In this document: in pieces, positions 18,218-28,056 of the stretch | How positions within the stretch are numbered: the stretch's first letter is position 1 | Layout of the letters: each line of letters starts with the position of its first letter | DNA from: JAEUPI01 sp963814435 | GTDB lineage: Bacteria > Pseudomonadota > Gammaproteobacteria > Burkholderiales > Burkholderiaceae_C | Length of the DNA stretch: 64,000 nt | Assembly (NCBI GenBank): GCA_963814435.1 | Contig: CAWFCV010000003.1 | Span: forward strand, 248,001-312,000 | Direction: 5' to 3' | Position numbers and translations under genes: made by a program | The notes under the pieces: generated by a model | Database searches by the model: none | Told to the model about the DNA's origin: nothing | Seen by the model: the letters and a program-made list of their open reading frames with translations, nothing else

Positions 18218-19455
18218 TTCACGACCTCCGCAATCTCCAAACGCAGACCTGGCGTGCCCACGGCCACCGGGGCACTGAAGCCCTGCAGGTCACCGGCCTG
18301 CGGCGAGGCATCGCCGCGTTTGGAGACGCGCGCGCCGACGATGACGCGAGCCTGGGTGGACAGCCTCGCTTGCGGCACCATCGCCATCGAATCATCGAGC
18401 CGGAACTCGATCGGAAGTTCGCTCGCGCGCCTGCGCATCAGCGCGATGGGCATGCGCGACCCCTCGACGGGTCGAGCAAAGACGAACAGCACATCGTTGG
18501 CCGACACCTGCGACTTCAACTTGTCCGACAAGACGATCCGGCCGCTGACAAAGGCCGCCGGATTGGGCGGCGCGATCTGCGCAGGCGCCGCGGCGACGGC
18601 CGATGCGGGCCGGGCTTGCAGCGCGCGTGCCTCGGCGATCCGTTCGTCGAACTCGCGTGTCAGCACGGGGTCGGTCACCAGCGAGCGCGCTCGTTGCCAG
18701 TAGGCCACGGCCCGGGTCGGATCGTTGCGATCGAGCGCCTCCGTGCCGGCCAGCGACAGCGCCTTGAGGTTCTTCGGGTCCAGCGCCAGCGCGCGTTCGA
18801 TCAGTTTCATCGGTTCGCCCTGCAGTCGCCTGCCGCGCGACAGCGCCAGCGAATCGGCTGCATCCGCCAGCACCTGTGGATCGGTGGGAGCAAGTTCGAT
18901 CAGCTGCGCGTAGGCGGCGCTGGCCTCGGTATGGCGCCCGAGCATGTCATACGAGTGGGCCAGCATGGCCCAGGACGTTGCGTCCTTCGAATTCTGCTTC
19001 ACTTGATCGCGCATTTTCGCGACCGTGCGATCGAGCTGCTCGGCGCTCAACGGGTGCGCCGCCGAGGCGGCCTGGGACGCCGATTGCGCCGGTGCGTCGC
19101 CACCGGGCGCGAGTCGCAGCTTCGGCCAGACCAGCAGGCCCGCGCCCAGCATCAGGCAAGTGGCCGCCAGGGCCATGAGCGCCAAGTCCCGGGGGTTCCC
19201 GGTCATCGAAGGGTGGCCGTCTCGCGTCAGCTCGGCCAGCCGCCCGGCGAGCTGGCGCTGGTGGGCGTGGTAGGTCGACTCATTGAACTTGCCATTCTTG
19301 TATGCGACCTTCAGCGCAGCGAGCCTGCGGCGCAAGCGTTGGTACTCATCGCGCGCCGGCGAGGCGACCCGTGCGGCGAGCCTGGCCCGCCACGCCAGCA
19401 GCGCGACGACGACGAGGCCGAGCAGGATGGCGACCGCGGCACTGACCTTGATCAT
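18214..19455 (-). CDS. CcmI-like TPR protein (second copy)
   Basis: 413 residues with two membrane spans (about 5-22 and 90-110), a basic coiled loop between them (RRLAALKVAYKNGKFNES), TPR helices (SWAMLAHSYDMLGRHTEA near 165) and a C-terminal domain ending LRLEIAEVVK. It aligns along its whole length with CcmI at 4187-5476, sharing LFVFARPVEGSRMPIA, VIVGARVSKRGDASPQAGDL and NLKALSLAGTEAL, but is clearly diverged. It sits within the multiheme cytochrome cluster, overlapping the DUF2844 start by four bases. Inference: a dedicated chaperone presenting the exceptionally heme-rich apocytochromes of this cluster to the heme ligase. Confidence 0.85.
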   Translation of the reverse strand: MIKVSAAVAILLGLVVVALLAWRARLAARVASPARDEYQRLRRRLAALKVAYKNGKFNESTYHAHQRQLAGRLAELTRDGHPSMTGNPRDLALMALAATCLMLGAGLLVWPKLRLAPGGDAPAQSASQAASAAHPLSAEQLDRTVAKMRDQVKQNSKDATSWAMLAHSYDMLGRHTEASAAYAQLIELAPTDPQVLADAADSLALSRGRRLQGEPMKLIERALALDPKNLKALSLAGTEALDRNDPTRAVAYWQRARSLVTDPVLTREFDERIAEARALQARPASAVAAAPAQIAPPNPAAFVSGRIVLSDKLKSQVSANDVLFVFARPVEGSRMPIALMRRRASELPIEFRLDDSMAMVPQARLSTQARVIVGARVSKRGDASPQAGDLQGFSAPVAVGTPGLRLEIAEVVK

Positions 19456-19494
19456 GACTCTGAGCGGCTCTCGCGCCTCGACGTTGCGGGCGTT

Positions 19495-22191
19495 TCAGTT
19501 GAACTCGTAGCGATATCCGAGATAGAAGAATATCGAGTTCGTCTTGTCATTGCCGCTCGGTCCGTCCGTCTTCGAATATTCGACGATCGACTCGCCGATC
19601 AGGCTCGCGCGACGCGAGACACGGTACGACACGCGCATTCCCGGTGTCACGCGCATCAGCTTCAGGCCGTCGGTGCTGTTCTGGCCGTACAGGCGGATCG
19701 AGGGTTCGAGCGTCACGTCGCCGTCGCGCAGACCGGTGAGGTTGCTGTAGGAGAACTGCGCGCCGTTGAATTGCGGCGAGTGCGTCGCACTGAGGCTGAA
19801 GGTGTTGATGTCGCGCAGAGAGTAGAGGTTCGATCCGGTGAGTTGCGCCGTGGCGGCGATTTGCGCGCCGGTCGACGGGGTGGCCTCGAAATCTCCGACC
19901 GCCGGGAGCGCGCCGATCTGGCTGTAGCGCAGGTCGACGCCGAGCTGCCAGCGCTCGTTGAGCGGTCGTGCCGCGCTGATCAGACCCTGGCGCGCGTTCG
20001 CCGTGATGGCCAGTGCGGCCGCGCGAGCCTGTTCGAGCGAATGCCCGAGCAGGTAGTCCTTCAGCGACGTCTGGCCCGTGCTGATCAGGGCGTTGGACAG
20101 CTGAAGCGAGGGTGCCTTGCGGTTGTCGATCAACGCCGTGATCGTCGTCTGCCCTGGCGCCTGAAAGGACCCCTGCAGCGTGACCGCGTTCAGCGTCTTG
20201 AAGTTGACGTCGTAGTCGATCAACGAGAAGGCGGAGAAGCTTTCTGCGGAATAGCGGACCTCCGCACCAATGGCCCGGCGGTTGGTGAAGCCTTCGACGG
20301 TCTGGTCGAGCAAGTAGACGTTGCCGCCCCAGCCATCGAGCAGGCCGTCGACCTCGACCAGCGCCGCAGCCAGGCGCTGCGACGGCGCGGACACCAGGGT
20401 ATTGGCCGGCACGCCGCCCATCAGGTTGAACTTGATGCCCGAGCGCACCGGGTAGACCATCGACACGCCGTCGAACAGGCCCAGCAGGCCGCCATTGATC
20501 GCCGACTGACGCCCGGCGCGCACGCCGATTCCCGATTCCGTGCGACGGTAGTCGACGTAGGCGGAGTTCAGCAGGCCGGTGTTCTTCGACTCGCTCGACA
20601 GGTTCGATGCGCCGGTGCCGCGCACGACCACCCGCGTCTCGTAGTCGGGCTTGACGAAGCGCGCGTTCAGGTCGGCGCTGGTGACGATGGCCGACTGGGT
20701 GGTATTGGTCAATGTCTGCTGGTCGACGCCGGCGATCACGTTGACCAGCGATTGGCTGCGCGCCCGGCCACCGTAGTAGTACTGCGCGAGGCTGCCGGTG
20801 TAGGTCTTTTCGGGCGCGGCGGCAGCAGCCGCGGGTTTGGCCTCGCCGGCCGGCGTCGACGGCGTGGCCGCAGTCGGACCGCCTTCGAGCGACGCGAGCC
20901 GCTGCTTCACGCGATCAGCGCCTTCGCCTTCCGGAAAGAGCTTCAGGTACAGCTCGTACTCGGTGCGGGCCCGCGCGTTGCTGCCGGAGCGCTCCCAGGC
21001 CAGGCCGATCAGCTCCTGCGCGTCCTTCGATGCCGGATTGGGCGGCAGCAGCAGCAGCTGGTTCAACAGGTCGATCGCTGCCTCGTGGCGCTTTTCGGTC
21101 AATGCCTGGCGCGCCCTGTTCAGCAGGTCGGCCGCGCGCTGGTCGATCTCCGAGATCGGCGCCGTGGGCGTGCTTGCTGCGGGCGCTGCCGGTGCCGCAG
21201 GCGCTGGCGCCTGCGGCACCACAGCCACCGGCGGTTGAGGCGCGGGTAACGGCGGCGCAACCGGCGGCGGTGGAGGGGCGGGCCGCGGCGCGGGAACCGC
21301 AGGCGGCGGCGCAGGGGGTGCAGCAGGTGCAGGCGCGGGCACCGGTGGCACCACCACGGGTGGAGGCGCGACGATCACCGGCGCCGGCACGACCACGGGC
21401 GGCGTCGGCGCTGGCATCGGGGCAGGGGCCGCGGGTTGGGCCTGGGCCAGCTCGGATGCCGCCTTCAGCACCTCGCCTCGACGCTTGGCCAGATCGAGGA
21501 CCGCGGCACCGGGAAACCGCGCGGCCGCCTGGGCGCGCACACGCTCGGCCTGCGCTTCGGTCTCGAAGTAACCCAGGTTCACCTGAACGCTGGGCACCCC
21601 GGCAACCATCACGTTGATGCTGAAGACATCGTAGGCCTGAAACTGCACCGGCACCGGCAGCATCATCTCCGGCGAGTTCAACGGCACGGTCTGCAGCGTC
21701 ACCGCCCAGCGCCGGTCGGAAACCGGCGCGATCGGTTGCGCCGACGCCGCGCCGGGGAGAACGAACTCGATGCTGCGCGAGTTGATGCCCTGGCGGACTC
21801 GCACCACCGAAGCCCGGCTGAGCTGCAGCGTCAATTGCTTGATGCGGGCCCGCGGCACGGCCACATACGTCAGCGTGATGTCCGGCGCATTGCCCTGTCC
21901 GGGCGCGGTGCGGCTTTCCTCCGTGCTCTGGTTCATCACGCTCTCGTCGGCGGCGACGAGTTCGAACTCGACCCGGAGCAGCTGCGTCGCCGTCATCGGC
22001 GCCTGCCGGACGAACCTCACGCTGCCATTGAAGCGCGCGCGCGCGACCAGGTCCGACCCTTGCGTGAAGACGGTCAGGTCCTCGATGGTCTGCGCCGCGA
22101 CCTGCGAGACGGCGAGCGGCAGTGCCGCCGCGATCAGGCGCGGCATCGTGAGCTGCGCCAACAGCGTGACTTCGGAACCGCGCAGGCTCAT
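19495..22191 (-). CDS. TPR / Pro-rich / outer-membrane beta-barrel protein of the cytochrome cluster
   Basis: About 898 residues. A signal peptide (PRLIAAALPLAVSQVAAQ) precedes an N-terminal all-beta domain to about 215, including a SPOR-like segment (VNLGYFETEAQAERVRAQ). A proline-rich spacer (about 260-345) and TPR-like helices (about 350-430) follow. The final ~450 residues are alternating short strands ending FFYLGYRYEFN, as in outer-membrane barrels. It lies between the giant cytochrome and the CcmI-like gene, all on the same strand. An equivalent barrel is the porin partner in other porin-cytochrome conduits (established knowledge); that this one sheathes a cytochrome is inference. A GTG directly precedes the ATG at 22191 and is an alternative start. 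Confidence 0.72.
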   Translation of the reverse strand: MSLRGSEVTLLAQLTMPRLIAAALPLAVSQVAAQTIEDLTVFTQGSDLVARARFNGSVRFVRQAPMTATQLLRVEFELVAADESVMNQSTEESRTAPGQGNAPDITLTYVAVPRARIKQLTLQLSRASVVRVRQGINSRSIEFVLPGAASAQPIAPVSDRRWAVTLQTVPLNSPEMMLPVPVQFQAYDVFSINVMVAGVPSVQVNLGYFETEAQAERVRAQAAARFPGAAVLDLAKRRGEVLKAASELAQAQPAAPAPMPAPTPPVVVPAPVIVAPPPVVVPPVPAPAPAAPPAPPPAVPAPRPAPPPPPVAPPLPAPQPPVAVVPQAPAPAAPAAPAASTPTAPISEIDQRAADLLNRARQALTEKRHEAAIDLLNQLLLLPPNPASKDAQELIGLAWERSGSNARARTEYELYLKLFPEGEGADRVKQRLASLEGGPTAATPSTPAGEAKPAAAAAAPEKTYTGSLAQYYYGGRARSQSLVNVIAGVDQQTLTNTTQSAIVTSADLNARFVKPDYETRVVVRGTGASNLSSESKNTGLLNSAYVDYRRTESGIGVRAGRQSAINGGLLGLFDGVSMVYPVRSGIKFNLMGGVPANTLVSAPSQRLAAALVEVDGLLDGWGGNVYLLDQTVEGFTNRRAIGAEVRYSAESFSAFSLIDYDVNFKTLNAVTLQGSFQAPGQTTITALIDNRKAPSLQLSNALISTGQTSLKDYLLGHSLEQARAAALAITANARQGLISAARPLNERWQLGVDLRYSQIGALPAVGDFEATPSTGAQIAATAQLTGSNLYSLRDINTFSLSATHSPQFNGAQFSYSNLTGLRDGDVTLEPSIRLYGQNSTDGLKLMRVTPGMRVSYRVSRRASLIGESIVEYSKTDGPSGNDKTNSIFFYLGYRYEFN

Positions 22192-22240
22192 CACCGATTC
22201 GTTCTTCTTGTGTCGGGGTCAGTGTCGGAATACCGGTGCA

Positions 22241-25200
22241 TCAAGGTCCGGGAGTCGCGGGAATCGGGCGTACACGTGGATTGCCGTGCATCAAACGCGG
22301 GATGAATTCGCCGTTTGTAACATGACAACTGACGCAGGTGGGCTTGTCCGCAACCGGTCGGTACGCGGCGGAGAGGTGCGAGTAGGTCACGGGCAGCCAG
22401 GCCATCGTGCGATGGCACGAGTCGCACGACCGTGCCGTGAGGAAGTGCGAACCGGGCTTGCCGCTGGCCTGGATGCCGTTGTGGCAGCTCGAGCATTGGC
22501 CGGCCACCGTGCCCTGGTGGTTGAACTGAGCCGGCCGCCAAGCCGTGGTGCGGTGGCAAGAGTCGCACGAAACTTTCACCGGCAGATGCTTCGCCGGCAG
22601 TCCGCGCGCGGCCACGCCGTTGTGGCAAGTCTTGCACTGGCCCGGCAGAACGCCCTGGTGGTCGAAGATCAACGGGTTGTTGCCCGGGTTGGTGCCTGGC
22701 AACAGCATGCCGCCTGGCAGCAGGCGCGGGCCTGAACCGAGGATGGCCGATCGCAGCACCGGGCGCAGCACGCCTGAGAATCCGGTGAACTTGGTCCTGC
22801 TGTGGCAGCCCGAGCCGGCGCAGTCCTGGCCCGCCTTGCGCCCTTCGTGGCCGACGTTGCGGGTCACGATGGTCACGCCGAACCAGGTGTACCCGCCCTC
22901 GTGGCAGGTGATGCAGGTGTAGGCCCCGACCGCGTTGTGCGCCGTCGTGTTGCCCTTCATGTTCATGCCGGCAAACGACGTGAAGTTGGTGGGCGAGTGG
23001 CACTTCTCGCAAGCGATGCCGACCGCGGGTACGTGGGTCTGCTTTGACGGCGCGTACGGCGAGGTGCCCGCGGCCAGCGGCATCGGCTTGGGCTGATAGG
23101 TCAAAGGCGGCGGCGACGCGCAGGCGGCCTGCGTCGCGCAGCCCGCAAACGGCCCGGCGCCAGTGCCTACGGTGTGGCAAGCAATGCAGTTGCTGGCGAT
23201 GCCGGTGTGCATCGTGGCCTTGCTGGCAGTGAGTCCGGCGATCGAGAAGTCGCCGGCAACGACGTGACAGGTCGAGCACGGCAGCTGCGTCGGGATGTGG
23301 CCGTTGGGTTTTGCCTGAGCGGTGAACGCGGTGGTGCCACTGTGGCAGTCGCCGCAGTCGCCCGTGGCCGGGTGGGTGGCGTCGGCAACGTTGAAGGTGC
23401 CGGCAGCGGCGCGCGGCCGGGTTTGGAACCCTCGGTACTGCGCACCAGCAGTCTTCACGGTCGGACTGATCGGATAAGCGCTCATGCCCATCCAGTTGAA
23501 GCTCGCTTCGTGGCAGGTGTTGCAGCCGCCAGTGATGCCGGTGTGGATCTGTGGGCCCGTCGGCGCCGGTGTGGCGAACAGCGAGCCCGGCACGCTGCGT
23601 GTGGCGTTGGCCGGGATCAGGCCGCTGACATTGGCCAGCGTGCCCAGGTGGCAGGCTTCGCAGGTGGTGCTCGATGGAATGTGCGACGTCACACCCATCG
23701 GGCTGGTGCGAGGCATGCCGATGATGGTGGTGATGCCAGCGAAGTTGACCACCGAGCCCGAGGGCTTGTGGCAGGCCACACAGTTGTTGGTGATGCCGGC
23801 GTGGCTCATGCGCGAGCCGCTGAACTTGGCGCCGTTGGGCACCGGCAGCACCGGCACGCTGGAGCCGGTGCCGACGTGGCATTGCTCGCACGGCGCACTG
23901 GTCGGAATGTGGTTGGTCGGCAGCCCGACGATGGAGAAGTTGGCGCCGGGAATAGCGAAGCTGGCGGCGGCCGCGCCGTGGCACTGCGCACAGTTGGTGG
24001 TGGTGCTCGGCGCGTTGGCGTGGATGTTGGCCAGCGTGGGCATGACCGAGAAGTCGGTGCTGGTGTGGCACGACGTGCACTGCGCGGTGGGCGCGTACGG
24101 GATGTGATTCGCCGGCTTGTCCTGCGCGGAGAAGAAGTTCGTGCCGCTGTGGCACTGCGAGCAGTCGCCCGTGGCCGGGTGCGCCGCGTCGGCGACGTTG
24201 AAGGTGCCGGCCGCGGCGCGCGGCCGGGTGTGGAAGCCGGTGTACTGCGCGCCGGTGGTCTTCACGGTCGGCGCGATCGGATAGGCGCTCATGCCCATCC
24301 AGGTGAAGCTGGCTTCGTGGCAGGTGTTGCAGCCACTGGTGATGCCGCTGTGGATCTGCGCCGTGGTCGGCGCCGGTGTGGCGAACAGCGAGCCCGGCAC
24401 GCTGCGCGTGGCGTTGGCCGGGATCAGGCCTGGGACATTGGCCAGTGTGCCGAGGTGGCAACTCTCGCACGTCGTGCTCGACGGGATGTGCGAGCCCGGC
24501 CCCATCGGGCTGGTCGGCGGCATCCGCACGATGTTCGTGATGCCGGCGAAGTTGGCCGCGGTACCGGAGGCCACGTGGCACGACACGCAGTTGCTGGTGA
24601 TGCCGGCGTGGCTCATGCGCGAGCCGCTGAACTTGGCGCCGTTGGGCACCGGCAGCACCGGCACGCTGGAGCCGGTGCCGACGTGGCATTGCTCGCACGG
24701 CGCACTGGTCGGAATGTGGTTGGTCGGCAGCCCGACGATGGAGAAGTTGGCGCCGGGAATAGCGAAGCTGGCGGCCGCAGCGCCGTGGCACTGCGCGCAA
24801 TTGGTGGTCCTGCTCGGCGCGTTGGCGTGGATGTTGGCCAGCGTGGGCATGACCGAGAAGTCGGTGCTGGTGTGGCAGGCCGTGCACTGCGCAGTGGGCG
24901 CATACGGGATGTGATTCGCCGGCTTGTCCTGCGCGGAGAAGAAGTTCGTGCCGCTGTGGCACTGCGAGCAGTCGCCCGTGGCCGGGTGCGCCGCGTCGGC
25001 GACGTTGAAGGTGCCGGCTGCGGCGCGCGGCCGGGTGTGGAAGCCGGTGTACTGCGCGCCGGTGGTCTTCACGGTCGGCGCGATCGGGTAGGCGCTCATG
25101 CCCATCCAGGTGAAGCTGGCTTCGTGGCAGGTGTTGCAGCCACTGGTGATGCCGCTGTGGATCTGCGTCGTGGTCGGCGCCGGTGTGGCGAAGGCCGTGC

Positions 25201-28056
25201 CTGGGGCGGTCTTGGTCGCGTTGGCGGGAATCAAACCGCCGACATTGGCCAGCGTGCCGAGGTGGCAGCTCTCGCAGGTGGTGCTCGACGGAATGTGCGA
25301 GCCCGGCCCCATCGGGCTGGTCGGCGGCATGCCGACGATCGACGTGATGCCGGCGAAGTTGGGCGGTGTGCCCGAGGGCTTGTGGCAGGCCACGCAGTTG
25401 CTGGTGATGCCGGTGTGGCTCATTCGCGAGCCGCTGAACTTGGCGCCGTTGGGCACCGGAGTGGCCGCGATGCTGGAGCCGGCGCCGACGTGGCAGACCT
25501 CGCAGGAGGCGGTGGTTGGGATGTGGTTGGTCGGCAGCCCGACGATGGAGAAGTTAGCGCCGGGAATAGCGAAGCTGGCGGCGGCCGCGCCGTGGCACTG
25601 CGCACAGTTGGTGGTGGTGCTCGGTGCGTTGGCGTGGATGTTGGCCAGCGTGGGCATGACCGCGAAGTCGGGATTGGTGTGGCAGGCCGTGCACTGCGCG
25701 GTGGGCGCGTACGGAATGTGATTCGCCGGCTTGTCCTGGCCGCTGAATTGATTTGCCGGGCTGTGGCAGTCGCCGCAATCGCCATTGGCCGGATGCGTGG
25801 CATCGGCGACGTTGAAGGTGCCTGCCGCCGCGCGCGGCCGCGTGTGGAAGCCGGTGTACAGCGCACCGGCGGTCTTCACGGTCGGCGAGATCGGATAGGC
25901 ACTCATGCCCATCCAGACGAAACTCGCCTCGTGGCAGCTGCTGCAACCGCTGGTGAGCCCGCCATGGATCTGCGCGCTCGTCGGCGCCGGCGTGGCGAAA
26001 AGCGTGCCCGGCGCCGCGCGGGTGGCGTTCGCCGGGATCAGGCCGCTGACGTTGCCCAGGCTGCCGAGGTGGCAGCTCTCGCAGGTGGTGCTCGACGGGA
26101 TGTGCGAGTTCGGCCCCATCGGGCTTGTCGGCGGCATGCCCACGATGGCGGTGATGCCGGCGAAGTTGGGCGCCGTGCCCGCAGGCACGTGGCACGAGAC
26201 GCAGTTGTTGGTGATGCCGGTGTGGCTCATGCGCGAGCCGCTGAAGCGGGCGCCGTCGACCACCGGTGTGGTGGGGATGCTCGAGCCGGTGCCCACGTGG
26301 CATTGCTCGCACGGCGCGCCGGTGGGAATGTGATTGGTCGGCAGCCCGACGATGGAGAAGTTGGCCCCCGGGATCGCGAAGCTGGCTGCGGCGGCGCCGT
26401 GACACTGCGCGCAGTTGTTGGTCGTGCTCGGTGCGTTGGCGTGGATGTTGGTCAGCGACGGCATGACCGCGAAGTCGGGATTGGTATGGCACGACGTGCA
26501 CTGCGCCGCCGGCGCGTACGGAATGTGGTTGCCGGGTTTGTCGACACCGCTGAAGGCGTTGGTGTTGCTGTGGCACTGGCTGCAGTCGCCCGTGGCCGGG
26601 TGCGACGCGTCGGCGACGTTGAACGTGCCGGCCGCGGCCCGCGGCCGCGTCTGGAACCCGGTGTACTGCGCTCCGGCGGTCTTCACCGTCGGCGAGATCG
26701 GATACGCGCTCACGCCCATCCACACGTAGCTCGCTTCGTGGCAGGCGGAGCAGCCGCTGGTCACGCCGTTGTGGATCTGCGCCGCCGTCGGCCGGGGCGA
26801 GGCGAACAGCGTTCCCGGCGCGCTGCGGGTGGCGTTGGCCGGCACCAGCGCTGCGGGCGTGGAGCCCAGATGACAGCTCTCGCAATTGGTGCCGACCGGG
26901 ATGTGCGAGTTAGGGCCCATCGGCGACGTCGGCGGCTGCACCACGATGTTGCTGACGCCGAAGAACGATGTGCCGGTGATCGCGGGCCCGTGACAGGCCG
27001 CGCAGTTGCTCGTGATGCCGCTGTGGCTCATCTGGCCGTTGGCGAACGTGGTCGCACCGACCGACGCGGCGCCGGTGGCCGGAATCAGCTGCGAGGGGAT
27101 TGCATTGGAATGGCAGGCCTCGCAGACCTCCGAGGTCGGCAGGTGCGGTGGGACCAGGCCGACGTTGGTCTTGGGCGTGACGCCGATGAACGTGCCCGCC
27201 ACGACGCTCGGAGCCATGGCAGATGGAGCAGTTGCCGGTGATGCCGGCATGGCTCATGCGCCCGCCGGCGAACGTGGTCGCGCCACCGGTCGCCCCGGTG
27301 GCGGGGATCAGCATCGTCGGCACGCTGGTGTGGCAGGTCTCGCAGTTGTCGGATGCCGGAATGTGCGGCGGCGAGGTGAGCGAGGACTTGATCTGCACGC
27401 CGAAGAAGCTCGACGCCACCGACGGCGCATGGCACTGCGCGCAAGTCGGTGTAGCCGGCGTGATTCATTTGCGCGCCGGCGAACGAGCCGCCGGTGGCCA
27501 CGTTGATGTGGCAGCTTTCGCAGCGGGACGCGGCCAGTGTGGGGATGTGGTTCGCCGGCCGCGTGATGCTGGCGAACGAAATCGTCGTGTGGCAGTTGCT
27601 GCAGGGGGCAGTCGTCTGCGGGTGGTTCGCCGGCTTGCCGGTCGCGCGCATGCCGTTGTGGCACGACGCGCAGGTCTGGCCCATCGCCATCACGTGGTTG
27701 AAGCGTGCGCCGCCGAAGGTCGACGTTGAATGGCAGGCGTCGCAGGTCTGCGTCGTCTGCACGTGATTGACCGGCATCGCCAGCGCGCTGCGCGGGTTGT
27801 TCTGCACGTGGCAGCCGGCGCAGTCGCGCGGCGTGCCTTTGAAGATGCCCTTGATGTGGCAGGTTTCGCAGCGCACGTCTTCATGCGCGCCGGTCAGCGC
27901 AAATCCGGTGGTCAGGTGGTCGAAGCCGGATTGGCCGGCTTGCGCCGACGCCAGACCGGGTGCCAGCAGGCCGAGCCCGGCGACGACGAGCGCCAGCAGC
28001 GCGCGCAGCGTTGCCCGCCCAGACACCTCCCAAGACCGTTTGGCTGTTCGCATCAT
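22241..28056 (-). CDS. Giant multiheme cytochrome c, about 52 heme sites (two frameshifts as read)
   Basis: Joined across two one-base shifts, this is about 1,938 residues from MMRTAKRSWEVSG, with a signal peptide ending ASAQA. I count 51 CxxCH motifs plus one CX4CH (CAGSGCH, bases 22802-22822). Nine CxxCH lie before the main open frame (27250-22241). The centre is built of 269-residue modules, each with seven CxxCH; five landmark copies of MG(M/V)SAYPI are spaced exactly 807 bases. The non-heme sequence is neutral and rich in Ser, Thr, Pro and Ala, unlike the Lys-rich 24-heme partner. The extra bases are at 27443-27444 (AA) and 27214-27215 (CC); dropping one at each restores TDCAQCHAPSV and CHAPSVVAGTF. 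Its start overlaps the 24-heme gene stop. Inference: periplasmic or extracellular electron wire. Confidence 0.88.
23484..26711 (-). repeat. Four 807-bp tandem units inside the giant cytochrome gene
   Basis: The ATG of the MGMSAYPI landmark recurs at exactly 807-base steps (for example 25910-25912 and 26717-26719 on the plus strand). The units starting 23484, 24291, 25098 and 25905 are very similar at DNA level, the middle ones nearly identical over hundreds of bases. A more diverged copy extends beyond 26712. Each unit encodes 269 residues and seven hemes. Confidence 0.88.

Noticed and set aside
23174..27241. A 1,355-codon plus-strand open frame over the giant cytochrome
   Set aside because: Antisense shadow created by the repeated CxxCH codons; its apparent repeats mirror the 807-bp modules of the real gene.
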